64,000 nucleotides of DNA from Rickettsia typhi (lineage in GTDB: Bacteria; Pseudomonadota; Alphaproteobacteria; Rickettsiales; Rickettsiaceae), in assembly GCA_945865485.1 (NCBI GenBank), contig CAMBEC010000004.1, forward strand, positions 120,015 to 184,014, in the 5' to 3' direction. The notes beneath the pieces were generated by a model. That model made no database searches, was not told the DNA's origin, and worked only from the letters and a program-made list of their open reading frames with translations. The position numbers and the translations under genes are program-made. This document shows positions 39,389-48,230 of the stretch, one piece after another. Every line of letters starts with the position of its first letter. Position 1 is the first letter of the stretch.

Positions 39389-40394
39389 GACCAGATTTAC
39401 CTCTAAAGACGTAATAACAGTAGCCTGTATAGCCAAGAATCAGTGGAAGCAGTGGAGCAACTCCTACTAACATTAGTGATAACCCAGGCCCAGATGCCGC
39501 TGCTTGCCATATATTATACTTATAGGGAATAATCCAAGGGAACAAACTAAGGCCCAATCCTAAATAACCAAAAAAGAAAATGCCTATACTAGCAAAAAAT
39601 GGTCGATATTCTCGTTTTGGACAGTGCAAATCATACCAAACCATAAAAAATAGAGATGCTGTAAGTAGAGGAATTGGTAACAAGTAATAAATGTTGGGGC
39701 TACTAAACCAGAATTTTTGTATACATTCGTTGAGAAAAGGCATTGACATGCTAACTAACAGCATAAATAAGCCAACAAAAAATAGTACATAAGAAGCCAC
39801 TTTACGTGCCCAATCCTGTGTTATATCTTCAGTCTTCATAACAAGCCATGTTGAACCAAGCAGCGCATAGCCAAAGACCACTGCAATACCAGTCATAACA
39901 GAGAAACCAGTAGCCCAATCAAATGGTCCGCCAGAAAAATTACGTCCAGTTACTTCAACTCCTTGTACAAAACTACCTAGAATCATACCCTGACAAAAAG
40001 CTGCGCCGAGTGATCCAAAATGAAATGCATAATCCCATATATTACGTGATTTACCTTCAGCCTTAAAACGGAACTCGAAAGCTACACCACGCATAATCAA
40101 GCCAAGTAACATCACTATAATTGGAATATAAAATGCCGGCATGAGAATCGAATAAGCAAGAGGAAAAGCTGCAAAAAGTCCGCCTCCACCAAGCACTAGC
40201 CATGTTTCGTTGCCATCCCAAAATGGTGCAATAGAGTTCATCATCCGGTCACGACATTTATCTGATGGAGCAAAAGGAAACAAGATGCCTACTCCAAGAT
40301 CAAAACCATCTAATAGCACATAAAGAAAGATTGCACTAGCAATAAGCAAACCCCAAATTAAGGGTAAATCAATAAAAGTTGAAAAATCAAACAT
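39372..40394 (-). CDS. cydB: Cytochrome bd ubiquinol oxidase subunit II
   Basis: The 340-residue membrane subunit has the family start PLIWGLLIASAIFLYVLLDGFDLGVGIL and the block NGNETWLVLGGGGLFAAFP-like WDGNETWLVLGGGG. It pairs with CydA, whose gene ends eight bases inside its start. A third tiny gene overlaps its stop. The oxidase reduces oxygen with quinol without pumping protons and works at low oxygen. Confidence 0.95.
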   Translation of the reverse strand: MFDFSTFIDLPLIWGLLIASAIFLYVLLDGFDLGVGILFPFAPSDKCRDRMMNSIAPFWDGNETWLVLGGGGLFAAFPLAYSILMPAFYIPIIVMLLGLIMRGVAFEFRFKAEGKSRNIWDYAFHFGSLGAAFCQGMILGSFVQGVEVTGRNFSGGPFDWATGFSVMTGIAVVFGYALLGSTWLVMKTEDITQDWARKVASYVLFFVGLFMLLVSMSMPFLNECIQKFWFSSPNIYYLLPIPLLTASLFFMVWYDLHCPKREYRPFFASIGIFFFGYLGLGLSLFPWIIPYKYNIWQAAASGPGLSLMLVGVAPLLPLILGYTGYCYYVFRGKSGHDHMY

Positions 40395-41790
40395 GGTTAC
40401 CCCCTTTTGATTTACTAGCTTCTATGATGGAAGCCTCCAGGCCGTGTTGATAGAATTGTTCTGTGTCTTCGGATACACTAATCCCCTTACCAATTAGCTT
40501 CAAAATATAGTAACTACCGGCACCAAATACAAATGTGTACATCACAACGAAGGCAAATAGTGACCATGCAACTTGTGGTCCTAGGATAGCCGGAGAAACT
40601 GAATGTACTGTACGAATCACGCCATATGCGGTCCAAGGTTGGCGTCCAATTTCAGTAACAAACCATCCTGCTAATAGCGCAATAAATCCTGAAGGCATCA
40701 TCAGCATCCAAACTCCTTGCAACCACCTACTGTCAAATAATTTCTTGCGAAAATATTGCACAGCACTTAACCCCCCAACTAATATCATTAGCATTCCTAT
40801 CCCAACCATGATACGAAAACTCCAAAAGACCCAAACTACAGGCGGACGATCTTCAGGAGCAAAAGATTTAAGATTTGGAATTCTACCATCTGCTTTACCA
40901 GTCAACACAAAGCTTGCACCATTTGGAATAGTAATGCCAAATTCTGTAGTTTCTTTTTGCTGATTTGGCCAACCAAACAAATATAAAGGTGCATTGGTTG
41001 TATGTTCCCAGTTACCCTCCATCGCAGCCACTTTTACTGGTTGGTATTCCATAGTATTCTCACCGTGCATATGACCGATCATAAGTTGCATCGGTGCCAC
41101 TAATGCGGCCATGATTGTAGCCATGCCTAGCATTATCTTGGCGTGTTGTAAATGGCGTTTATTCCACAAATAGAACGATCCCACTCCACCAACTACAAAT
41201 GCTGTAGTCAGATAAGCGGCTGTTATCATATGTGCAAAGCGATAGGGAAATGAGGGGTTAAAAATAATTTTGAGCCAGTCAGTTGGCATCAAGCGGCCAT
41301 CCGGTTCTATGCTAAATCCCTGAGGAGTTTGCATCCAGCTATTGGCAGACAAAATCCAAAATGCAGAGATCAAAGTGCCGACTGCTACTATACATGTGGC
41401 TGTAAAGTGCATTTTTCTGCTCACTCTGTCCCAACCAAAAAGCATTATACCAAGGAAAGATGCTTCAAGAAAAAAAGCTGTTAGTACTTCAAAACCAAAT
41501 AGTGGTCCAAGTACGTTCGCTACACGATCAGAAAATAGTGACCAGTTGGTACCCAATTGGTAAGACATTACTACTCCAGACACCACTCCCATACCAAAAG
41601 CAACTGCAAAAATCTTTATCCAGAATTTATAAACTTCACGAAAATGATTATTGCCAGTTGCTAACCAACGCCATTCAAGAACTGCTAAAAAACTAGCTAA
41701 TCCTATTGTAAAGGCTGGAAATATAATGTGGAAACTAATGGTAAATGCAAATTGAATTCTGGCTAATAAAATCGGATCAAATTCAAACAT
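40387..41790 (-). CDS. cydA: Cytochrome bd ubiquinol oxidase subunit I (short Q-loop, CIO-like)
   Basis: CydA carries haems b558, b595 and d. The N-terminal histidine is in FTISFHIIFPAFTIG (about H19), and the GRQPWTAYGVIRT block near the quinol site is intact. At 467 residues it has the short Q-loop typical of the cyanide-insensitive oxidase group instead of the E. coli long form. It is first in a cydA-cydB-small-gene operon and lies 19 bases downstream of dps on the same strand. Confidence 0.95.
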   Translation of the reverse strand: MFEFDPILLARIQFAFTISFHIIFPAFTIGLASFLAVLEWRWLATGNNHFREVYKFWIKIFAVAFGMGVVSGVVMSYQLGTNWSLFSDRVANVLGPLFGFEVLTAFFLEASFLGIMLFGWDRVSRKMHFTATCIVAVGTLISAFWILSANSWMQTPQGFSIEPDGRLMPTDWLKIIFNPSFPYRFAHMITAAYLTTAFVVGGVGSFYLWNKRHLQHAKIMLGMATIMAALVAPMQLMIGHMHGENTMEYQPVKVAAMEGNWEHTTNAPLYLFGWPNQQKETTEFGITIPNGASFVLTGKADGRIPNLKSFAPEDRPPVVWVFWSFRIMVGIGMLMILVGGLSAVQYFRKKLFDSRWLQGVWMLMMPSGFIALLAGWFVTEIGRQPWTAYGVIRTVHSVSPAILGPQVAWSLFAFVVMYTFVFGAGSYYILKLIGKGISVSEDTEQFYQHGLEASIIEASKSKGGNHV

Positions 41791-41809
41791 TAGGTAATAC
41801 TTCCTGACT

Positions 41810-42247
41810 TTATAAACTGCTTTTTAGAATCCACGATGCTTTACGATGAAAGGTTAGGCGTTCAATCATAAAGCCAGCTACCACTTCATCACCTGCTTTT
41901 TGTGATATTTCAAGGCATTGTTGTAAAGTTTTCTGAATCAAGGTTTGACTTTCTAGCAGATCCTGAATCATTTGCTGTGCAGAAGCATTTTCATTACCAG
42001 ATTTGATGGAAGTTCTTTTGATATAAGTATCAAATGTGCCAGGAGCTTTTTCGCCTAAACCACGGATAAGCTCTGCTACTGTATCAATTGCTCCTGCAAG
42101 ATCGGTGTATTGTTCTTCAAACAACAAATGTAGTCCTTGAAAATTCGGGCCTTCAACGTTCCAGTGATAATTTTGAGTTTTAAGATATAGGGCATAATTA
42201 TCTGCGAGTACGTTTTTAAGTCCTTCTATTACCGGTTTATTAGCCAT
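41810..42247 (-). CDS. dps: Dps-family ferritin-like protein
   Basis: Dps forms 12-mers that oxidise and store iron and shield DNA from peroxide. The dinuclear iron site between subunits is visible as NYHWNVEGPNFQGLHLLFEEQY (H and E ligands near residues 27-48) followed by TDLAGAIDTVAELIRGLG. At 145 residues it is of usual length. AGGAGAG precedes the ATG. It is transcribed toward cydAB with a 19-base gap, so iron storage and bd oxidase may be co-expressed. Confidence 0.93.
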   Translation of the reverse strand: MANKPVIEGLKNVLADNYALYLKTQNYHWNVEGPNFQGLHLLFEEQYTDLAGAIDTVAELIRGLGEKAPGTFDTYIKRTSIKSGNENASAQQMIQDLLESQTLIQKTLQQCLEISQKAGDEVVAGFMIERLTFHRKASWILKSSL

Positions 42248-42495
42248 ACTACTCTCCTATTTTGCAGAACTTAACTTAGTTTTTATTCCATATTAGTTGT
42301 AGCAATACATAGTACATACTGTCAATAATAAAAGTAGTAATCTCTGGTAGTTAGCTTGGTTTAGCTGGTTGGTGGTGTAGATCAATATGCGGCTCGTAAG
42401 GAAATAGTTTTAGTTCTGTAGAATTGAAATATACTAATCTTTAGTATGGGATAGTAAAAATTTACTATCCCATATTTATCAAAATAATTTAAATA

Positions 42496-42729
42496 TTATT
42501 CAGGGTGAACATCACTGTGAACAGCTTTGCCTACAAGCTCAACAAGGTGTATACTGTCATGTTCGGGGTTATGATGATCATCTGACAAGGTGTGACTAGC
42601 CTCTGAACTGTGTTCATTGTAAGATTTTTTTACAGCTGTACAACTTTGTAGGGTACACATTGTAAGGTTGGTGGCTGCAATTATAATCGAGCAAGTCATA
42701 GCTACTAGACCAATAGTTAGTGGATCCAT
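42496..42729 (-). CDS. Small membrane protein with a histidine-rich tail, unknown
   Basis: In this 77-residue protein, residues about 5-27 form one hydrophobic helix (IGLVAMTCSIIIAATNLTM), and the tail is acidic and histidine-rich (DDHHNPEHDSIH). A strong GGGAGG lies five bases before the ATG, which supports translation. The histidines could bind metal. No family is recognised. Confidence 0.6.
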   Translation of the reverse strand: MDPLTIGLVAMTCSIIIAATNLTMCTLQSCTAVKKSYNEHSSEASHTLSDDHHNPEHDSIHLVELVGKAVHSDVHPE

Positions 42730-42821
42730 ATTAACCTCCCTAGATTTTTGTTAACAAAGATTCCTGGACGAGGAACCTAATTAATAGTTTAAAGAAATAT
42801 AGTTAAGTAAAGATTAATATA

Positions 42822-43427
42822 TTAATCTTTACAAAAATCGCTTGTTTCTGCATCGTTCTGTGTTCCTAAGAGAGAATTATCCACATTATCAAACTCAGTC
42901 CTTTCTTTTAGTAGTGGTAATATTGGGGTTGTTGCTTGATGATGAAGTGTTATTACATGTAAAGCTGAAGCAAAATAATCAGCTATCAACTTTATTAGGA
43001 CTGTTGGTATAGACGTTACTAATAGCTTAGAAAGAAAAATGCCTGGATCGATTACGGTAATAAATGTTTGACCTTTGTTATATTGAGCCAAGATTTCTAG
43101 TTTAGTGAAAGCTGTGATGAGTGAAGACTTTACTAATCGGATTTGATCAGTCTTGTTTTGGCTAGTTTGATTACTGAATATGGAAATATTATATACGCCA
43201 TCATCACTAATTTGTGCTGGTATTAATATTTGTGTTTCAATTGGAGAAGAGTATATACTATCAAATTGATGCCGATAAACAATTTCTACACCTGTATCCT
43301 TCCTTATTTCTGTTGCTTTGATAGGAAGTAATATATCTCTTTCTCGTCTGGAACATTCAAGAATTTCAGCTAATATTGATAATAATGAATTCGTATCAAA
43401 ACTTATTTTTACCTGCGATTGCTTCAT
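42822..43427 (-). CDS. Hypothetical protein
   Basis: A 201-residue protein with no recognised domain. The N-terminal half alternates strands and helices (VEIVYRHQFD, TQILIPAQISDDG), and a moderately hydrophobic helix lies near residues 133-160 (LLVTSIPTVLIKLIADYFAS). No signal peptide is seen. Codon use and composition resemble its neighbours. It is the middle of three unassigned genes between dps and a large ankyrin gene. Confidence 0.55.
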   Translation of the reverse strand: MKQSQVKISFDTNSLLSILAEILECSRRERDILLPIKATEIRKDTGVEIVYRHQFDSIYSSPIETQILIPAQISDDGVYNISIFSNQTSQNKTDQIRLVKSSLITAFTKLEILAQYNKGQTFITVIDPGIFLSKLLVTSIPTVLIKLIADYFASALHVITLHHQATTPILPLLKERTEFDNVDNSLLGTQNDAETSDFCKD

Positions 43428-43598
43428 ACTAGTTTGACCTTCTTTATTATTTAAAGATTCAATTTATATATTTTGTAGCTTTAACAACAGTATCATTTTT
43501 AATTAAGTCATTAGATAAACATTAAATAATAAATTTACTATATTTTAAGTTTGTATGTTAAAGTTAAGATCGTAGTTTATAAAAAAATAAGGAAATCT

Positions 43599-44453
43599 AT
43601 GGCAAAAAGTGATTCTAATAAACCTGAAACGGATTCCCCAAAAAAAGTGGAAAAAAAAGGTTTTTTCAGCAGAGTAGCAAGAGATGTTAAAAATTTTGCT
43701 GTTGGAATAGCATCTCTTCCCGCTCATTTTGCTACTAATCCTTTGGATATGGGAGCTAAGACAGGGTTGATAGCAGCAAGTGCTATACCAGTATTTGGAT
43801 CAATTGTTACTGCTGTTTACGCTTTTAAACAATCTATGCGTAATGAAGAATTAGGGGTAGGGTCAGTAGTCAAATCGCTAGTAAAAGCGGCTATTGTTGG
43901 AGCGGCTTCAGCAGCGCCAGGAGTTGGGCCGGCAATTATGACTGCTTATGTAGCAACGAATATTGGTGAACAGGTAGAACAAACTGTTGAAGCGTCCAAG
44001 AGGGCTGGGGTACCTAAAACTACTTTTGAGGCTGTACAAGATAAGTATAAGGAAGCTGGACAAAACATTAAATCACTTGGAGATCCGGAAAAGCGTGCAG
44101 AAATTGGCCAGAAGATTAAAAGTTCTATTAGTGTTGAGGGAATCAAGAATGCTATTAAGGAGAATGTTGGTCCGCTAACAAGTAAAGGTGTAGAAGAAAA
44201 CACTCAAAAACTTGCAGAAAAAATAAAACAAGAAGGACCGAAACCATCGGTTCCAAAGCCTTCTCTAAAGACTCAGATAATGAATAAACTCCAGAAAAAA
44301 GTAGTGCAAGTGATGGTGAGTCCCGTTATGAAGGAGCAAGTCTCTAAAATTCATGATGGTTTAGTGGCAAAACAAAACCAGAAAAAATCAACGCCACAAC
44401 CGAAAGATGTAGTACCTTTTAAACAACCGCCTAAAAGTGGCATGAACCTTTAG
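43599..44453 (+). CDS. Hypothetical protein with hydrophobic glycine/alanine core and proline/lysine-rich tail
   Basis: The frame is open from 43551, but AAGGAAA precedes the ATG at 43599, giving 284 residues. The N-terminal 25 residues are lysine-rich. Two hydrophobic segments (GLIAASAIPVFGSIVTAVYA and SLVKAAIVGAASAAPGVG) could insert in membranes. The C-terminal half is charged with a PKPSVPKPS-like stretch and ends PFKQPPKSG. No family is recognised. A secreted effector is one possibility, suggested only by composition and genomic setting. Confidence 0.6.
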   Translation: MAKSDSNKPETDSPKKVEKKGFFSRVARDVKNFAVGIASLPAHFATNPLDMGAKTGLIAASAIPVFGSIVTAVYAFKQSMRNEELGVGSVVKSLVKAAIVGAASAAPGVGPAIMTAYVATNIGEQVEQTVEASKRAGVPKTTFEAVQDKYKEAGQNIKSLGDPEKRAEIGQKIKSSISVEGIKNAIKENVGPLTSKGVEENTQKLAEKIKQEGPKPSVPKPSLKTQIMNKLQKKVVQVMVSPVMKEQVSKIHDGLVAKQNQKKSTPQPKDVVPFKQPPKSGMNL

Positions 44454-44515
44454 GTGTAGTGCTTGGTAAATCTAAAAAAGGAAAATTAGTTTTTTTAACC
44501 TTGAAAAACAATAAC

Positions 44516-44583
44516 ACCCGAGCACTCATACTAAGAGCTAATGATTCTTTGGATTAATATGGCTTCTATTATGATGCTCGGGT
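44516..44583. terminator. Long-loop hairpin between convergent genes
   Basis: ACCCGAGCA (44516-44524) and TGCTCGGGT (44575-44583) form a perfect nine-base-pair stem around a 50-base loop, between two genes that converge. It could terminate both, though the loop is long and U-runs are absent. Confidence 0.35.
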
Positions 44584-44657
44584 TAAAATTAACAGAGAGA
44601 TGGTTATGAATTTCTCTCACACCTACTTTAACACAAGGTTTTTTAATACCCTATTTA

Positions 44658-46175
44658 TTAATACCCAAACGCCACGCTTGATTCATCGATTGGATAATCA
44701 TCTCCCATTAAATCCATAACTAATTCTGTATGTTTAGACAGATTTAATATATCCCAGCTTACTTCTTTGGCACTATCTTGATTTACTTCTTTTAGACTTG
44801 AGAAGTCTTTAGATTCTTGCAAGGCTTTGAGCTTATTCTTACAATTAACCATTATGCTGATAGGAGAAATAGATTTAAAATTCTCGATAGAACTAGCTCT
44901 TTTGCTAAAGAATAATTGTACCATTTCAGCATTCTTTTTAAGGATAGAAATAAGAAAAGGAGTCTCACCAGTAGAAAAAGCAGCTTGATTTATATCAACT
45001 TTTTCAGAAGAGGCTAACATTTTAGTAATAAATGAATTGCCTTTTAGCACAGACATAATTAAAGGAGTAATGCCTTTGTAGTTTCCTACATTAGCGCTTG
45101 CTCCTTGTTCAAGTAAATATTCTGTAGCATCCGGATGATCAAACATTACTGAGGTAATTAGAGGAGTGTTCCCGCTAGTAGGAGATGGCTTATCTATGTT
45201 GGCTTTGTAAGATACTAGTACTTTTACCGTATTAAAATCATACGGATTATTTGTAAGTCCTACAAGGAGCGGTGTGATAGATTCGGTTAGGACTTTGTTG
45301 TCTACAACATGTACTTTGTGATTTGGCATATCCATATTTGCTCCGAACTTGCCAAGACATTCTATACCCTGAGTCCAGTTATATTTAGCTGACCAAAAAA
45401 CACATGTTTGTCCATCTTTATCTTGAGCGTCTTTATCAATATTTCTTACGCAAAGCTTTTCTAAGGCCGAAGTGCTTCTCAGCCCTAAGGTCCAATGCAA
45501 TAAACTGTCACCATTAGAAGTTCTTGTATGAATATTGAAATTGCCTTGTCTCAAGCATATATCCAGAATAGTTTCCGCTTGCTCCTCAAAGCTAGGGCCA
45601 TGTGCTGCTTTTATATTTTGCTTGCGGTAATCTAATACTTTACTACATGACCTTGCATAAGGTACTAAGCCCTGAGAATCTTGGGCACCAAAATTTGCTT
45701 TGTGTCCTGATAATGCTTCAACCATTGCAGCATTAAGTGTTCCACAAGTAAAGTGTAATGCAGTTAAGCCATTTTTATCTCTGTTATTAACGGGCTCTTT
45801 TATCAGCTGAAAAACCTCAGGATCCTGCAACTCTATTGCCCAGTGCCAAGTTCCCCATCCTAGGTTATCTTTAACTTTAAAATCATATGTACCGGTACTT
45901 AGAATTGTTTTAGCCAGATCACGCACAAGAGATTTGCCATTTTCATCTAAAACTTTTGCAAATAAATTGCATACTAGTTGAAATGCATTCATTCCTTCAT
46001 TTGTAGTCTTAATGTTGATATCGATGCCTTGAGTTACAAGCTGCTTAGCAATACCTAATTTACCATTGTTTATTAGTTGATGTAATAAGTTGTAACCGTG
46101 TTCATTTTTTGCGTAAGCATCTACAGTTTGATTGTCTATAGATGCCATAAATGATTTTGAAGATTGTTTTGCCAT
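44658..46175 (-). CDS. Ankyrin-repeat protein of 505 residues, putative effector
   Basis: About eight to ten ankyrin repeats cover most of the chain: GYNLLHQLINNGKLGIAKQL (27-46), NGLTALHFTCGTLNAAMVEAL, NGDSLLHWTLGLRSTSALEK, DGQTCVFWSAKYNW, GNTPLITSVMFDHPDATEYL, GITPLIMSVLKGNSFITKML and GETPFLISILKKNAEMV. There is no signal peptide or membrane helix. The last 90 residues are non-repetitive and acidic. Such proteins from Rickettsiales are frequently type IV or type I secreted host-directed factors, but the export route cannot be read here. Confidence 0.85.
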   Translation of the reverse strand: MAKQSSKSFMASIDNQTVDAYAKNEHGYNLLHQLINNGKLGIAKQLVTQGIDINIKTTNEGMNAFQLVCNLFAKVLDENGKSLVRDLAKTILSTGTYDFKVKDNLGWGTWHWAIELQDPEVFQLIKEPVNNRDKNGLTALHFTCGTLNAAMVEALSGHKANFGAQDSQGLVPYARSCSKVLDYRKQNIKAAHGPSFEEQAETILDICLRQGNFNIHTRTSNGDSLLHWTLGLRSTSALEKLCVRNIDKDAQDKDGQTCVFWSAKYNWTQGIECLGKFGANMDMPNHKVHVVDNKVLTESITPLLVGLTNNPYDFNTVKVLVSYKANIDKPSPTSGNTPLITSVMFDHPDATEYLLEQGASANVGNYKGITPLIMSVLKGNSFITKMLASSEKVDINQAAFSTGETPFLISILKKNAEMVQLFFSKRASSIENFKSISPISIMVNCKNKLKALQESKDFSSLKEVNQDSAKEVSWDILNLSKHTELVMDLMGDDYPIDESSVAFGY

Positions 46176-46399
46176 AATTATATTCCATTAAAGTTTTTTA
46201 TTTTGATTTTATTATATATTTAAGTTTATTAATTGCAAAATAAAAAATACTGTGCCCAGTGCAGAGTAAAATTGGTAAATATTGTGAACGCTTAGTTAAC
46301 TGATCATTAATATAATGCAATTATAATAAGAAATATAGTTGCAATACAGGTGCTGCAATTATCTGGGTTTTATAAACATTATGGTAAATTGGAGATATT

Positions 46400-46717
46400 A
46401 TGAAAGCAGATTTTAGAAGGCTTAACGTTGACTTACCAATCGATAGTGATGAAGAGCTATCAAGTCCTCCGCCAAACGGTGCCAAGTTTAATTGGATTAC
46501 TCTAAAACTTGAGATACCAGAGCAGTCTTCAGAAAATATGACTCCATTAGTTCCAATGACGAAATTTACATTAGTACGCAGTCCAGGATTAACACGGGAA
46601 GAGTGGCAGAGTGCAATAGAAGCGCGTAAAGTTTTGTTACTTGAAAGTAGCCAATCTGCAAAGCTAGAGACAGAGAAACTATCTGAAGATGTTGACCTTG
46701 CCGGAGAAGGGGAGTAA
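46400..46717 (+). CDS. Small acidic hypothetical protein
   Basis: A 105-residue protein with an acidic, proline-containing N-terminus (DSDEELSSPPPNGAKF) and a charged helical end. GGAG lies seven bases before the ATG. No domain, signal or membrane segment is recognised. It is followed by a hairpin shared with the convergent bioA end. Confidence 0.5.
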   Translation: MKADFRRLNVDLPIDSDEELSSPPPNGAKFNWITLKLEIPEQSSENMTPLVPMTKFTLVRSPGLTREEWQSAIEARKVLLLESSQSAKLETEKLSEDVDLAGEGE

Positions 46718-46768
46718 CGAATAGCTTTAAATTTTCTTTAATCTAAAGTCATTTATTTTTTACTTAGT

Positions 46769-46804
46769 AAATCCTTGGAGATACAACTGTAAATCCAAGG
46801 AATT
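46769..46804. terminator. Hairpin between convergent genes, possible bidirectional terminator
   Basis: CCTTGGA (46773-46779) pairs with TCCAAGG (46794-46800) around a 14-base loop, with A/T-rich flanks that extend the pairing (AAAT/ATTT with one bulge). It separates the hypothetical gene from bioA. Confidence 0.45.
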
Positions 46805-46834
46805 TAATCAGGTTTTTTAGTAAAATCGTACTTT

Positions 46835-48148
46835 CTAAGTTGTTTCTAATAAGACCTGCATAGTTTTGTTTTTTAGTTCTTCTATTTCTTCGTCGGTTAT
46901 GTTAAGAGGTGGTAACCAGTAAATGGTATTGCCAAGTGGTCTCAGTAAAATTCCTGTTTTTATTGCAGCTTGATAGATTAAGTAACCAAGCCTAGGAATT
47001 TTATCATTGGTAATTAAGTCTGCTGCTACAATTCCCCCAATACCCCTGACATTTTTGAGGCGGCCAGTTTTATCTTTTATCTCGTACATATTTTTCAACA
47101 TAATCTGATTTATATCTCTGGTATGTAACCGTTCCTCTTTGATAATGTTTAAAGTTTCAAGAGCAACAGCGACGCCAAGGGCGTTTCCAGAATAGGTATG
47201 AGAATGAAGAAATGCTTTCCCGGAGGAAAAATCATCGTAGAATTTATTATATATATCGTCAGTAGTTAATACCGCGCTAAATGGCATCCATCCTGAGGTT
47301 AAGCCTTTGGCTAAACAAATAAAATCTGGTATGATTTCTGCATGGTGGCAAGCAAGCATTTTACCAGTTCGTCCTATTCCGGTCATTATCTCATCAGCTA
47401 TTAAATGAATATTATGTTTTTTTGCCCATTTTGCTAAACGATTTAAAAAGTCCTTACTATAAATCTTCATTCCTCCAGCACCTTGAACAATTGGTTCTAC
47501 TATCAAGGCTGTGGTGCTATCAATATAGATTTCTAATGATTTTTCTATCATATTCCACTTTTCCGAACAATCATTCCAAAGTGGATCATAAATTGAATGA
47601 ACGTAAGGTATCAGATCGATAATATAAGGTTGGAATAATATTGTGTTATAAGGGTTTTTGTATAACCCTATGTCACTAACACTTAAAGCCCCTATAGTTT
47701 CCCCGTGATAGCTGTCCTTTAATGTAATAAAGCGATTACGTTTTACATCACCATTAATGTAACGGCTGTGTAAACTCATTTTCATAGCAATTTCTATGGC
47801 GCAAGATCCATCACCAGCATAAAAAACTTTGCTAAGTTTAGGCATTAGAGTGGCTAATTCTTGGGATAAATTCACAATCAATTCATGAGTGGTATTAGCT
47901 AAAATTACATGTTCAAATTTCTCTATCTGATCAATTATGGCTTTTTTTAATCTTGGGTGATTATGGCCAAGCGATTTACACCACCAGCTGGAAATTGCAT
48001 CAAGTAGTTTCTTGCCATCGGCTAATTCAATATAACTACCTTTCGCAGCTTTGATTACTAAAGGCCTAAATTCTTCGTAATCTTTCATCTGAGAACATGG
48101 ATACCAAATATGTTTTAAACTTTTTTCTTGTAGTTTGGTTATCGGCAT
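46835..48148 (-). CDS. bioA: Adenosylmethionine-8-amino-7-oxononanoate aminotransferase BioA
   Basis: BioA converts KAPA to DAPA with SAM as amino donor and PLP as cofactor. Signs are WYPCSQMKDY near the N-terminus, DGSCAIEIAMKMSL, the PLP-contact aspartate in LIADEIMTGIGRTGK, and the Schiff-base lysine K281 in CLAKGLTSGWMP. At 437 residues the length is normal. It is divergent from bioB across an 82-base gap that holds a candidate BirA operator, the same geometry as in E. coli. Confidence 0.96.
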   Translation of the reverse strand: MPITKLQEKSLKHIWYPCSQMKDYEEFRPLVIKAAKGSYIELADGKKLLDAISSWWCKSLGHNHPRLKKAIIDQIEKFEHVILANTTHELIVNLSQELATLMPKLSKVFYAGDGSCAIEIAMKMSLHSRYINGDVKRNRFITLKDSYHGETIGALSVSDIGLYKNPYNTILFQPYIIDLIPYVHSIYDPLWNDCSEKWNMIEKSLEIYIDSTTALIVEPIVQGAGGMKIYSKDFLNRLAKWAKKHNIHLIADEIMTGIGRTGKMLACHHAEIIPDFICLAKGLTSGWMPFSAVLTTDDIYNKFYDDFSSGKAFLHSHTYSGNALGVAVALETLNIIKEERLHTRDINQIMLKNMYEIKDKTGRLKNVRGIGGIVAADLITNDKIPRLGYLIYQAAIKTGILLRPLGNTIYWLPPLNITDEEIEELKNKTMQVLLETT

Positions 48149-48180
48149 TAGTTAACCTTTCATATTTTTATAGTTGACTG
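48149..48180. promoter_or_regulatory. Candidate BirA operator in the bioA-bioB gap
   Basis: TAGTTAACC (48149-48157), a 14-base spacer and AGTTGACTG (48172-48180) resemble the inverted BirA half-sites (consensus T-T-G-T-W-A-A-C-C, N14-16, inverse). The left half is strong; the right half matches six of nine positions. It abuts the bioA start codon and overlaps the proposed bioB -35. The local birA encodes a DNA-binding domain. Confidence 0.45.
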
Positions 48181-48202
48181 ATTTTGGAACATAACATAGA
48201 CT
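48174..48202 (+). promoter_or_regulatory. Candidate bioB promoter
   Basis: TTGACT (48174-48179) and TAGACT (48197-48202) are spaced by 17 bases and lie 28 bases upstream of the bioB ATG. The -35 box falls within the right half of the candidate BirA operator, so repression would block polymerase. Confidence 0.45.
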
Positions 48203-48230
48203 ACTGAAAATTACAATAACCCAGATATTT

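Noticed and set aside
40535..40963. 142-codon plus-strand frame inside cydA
   Set aside because: It is antisense to a well-conserved oxidase gene and has no independent support.
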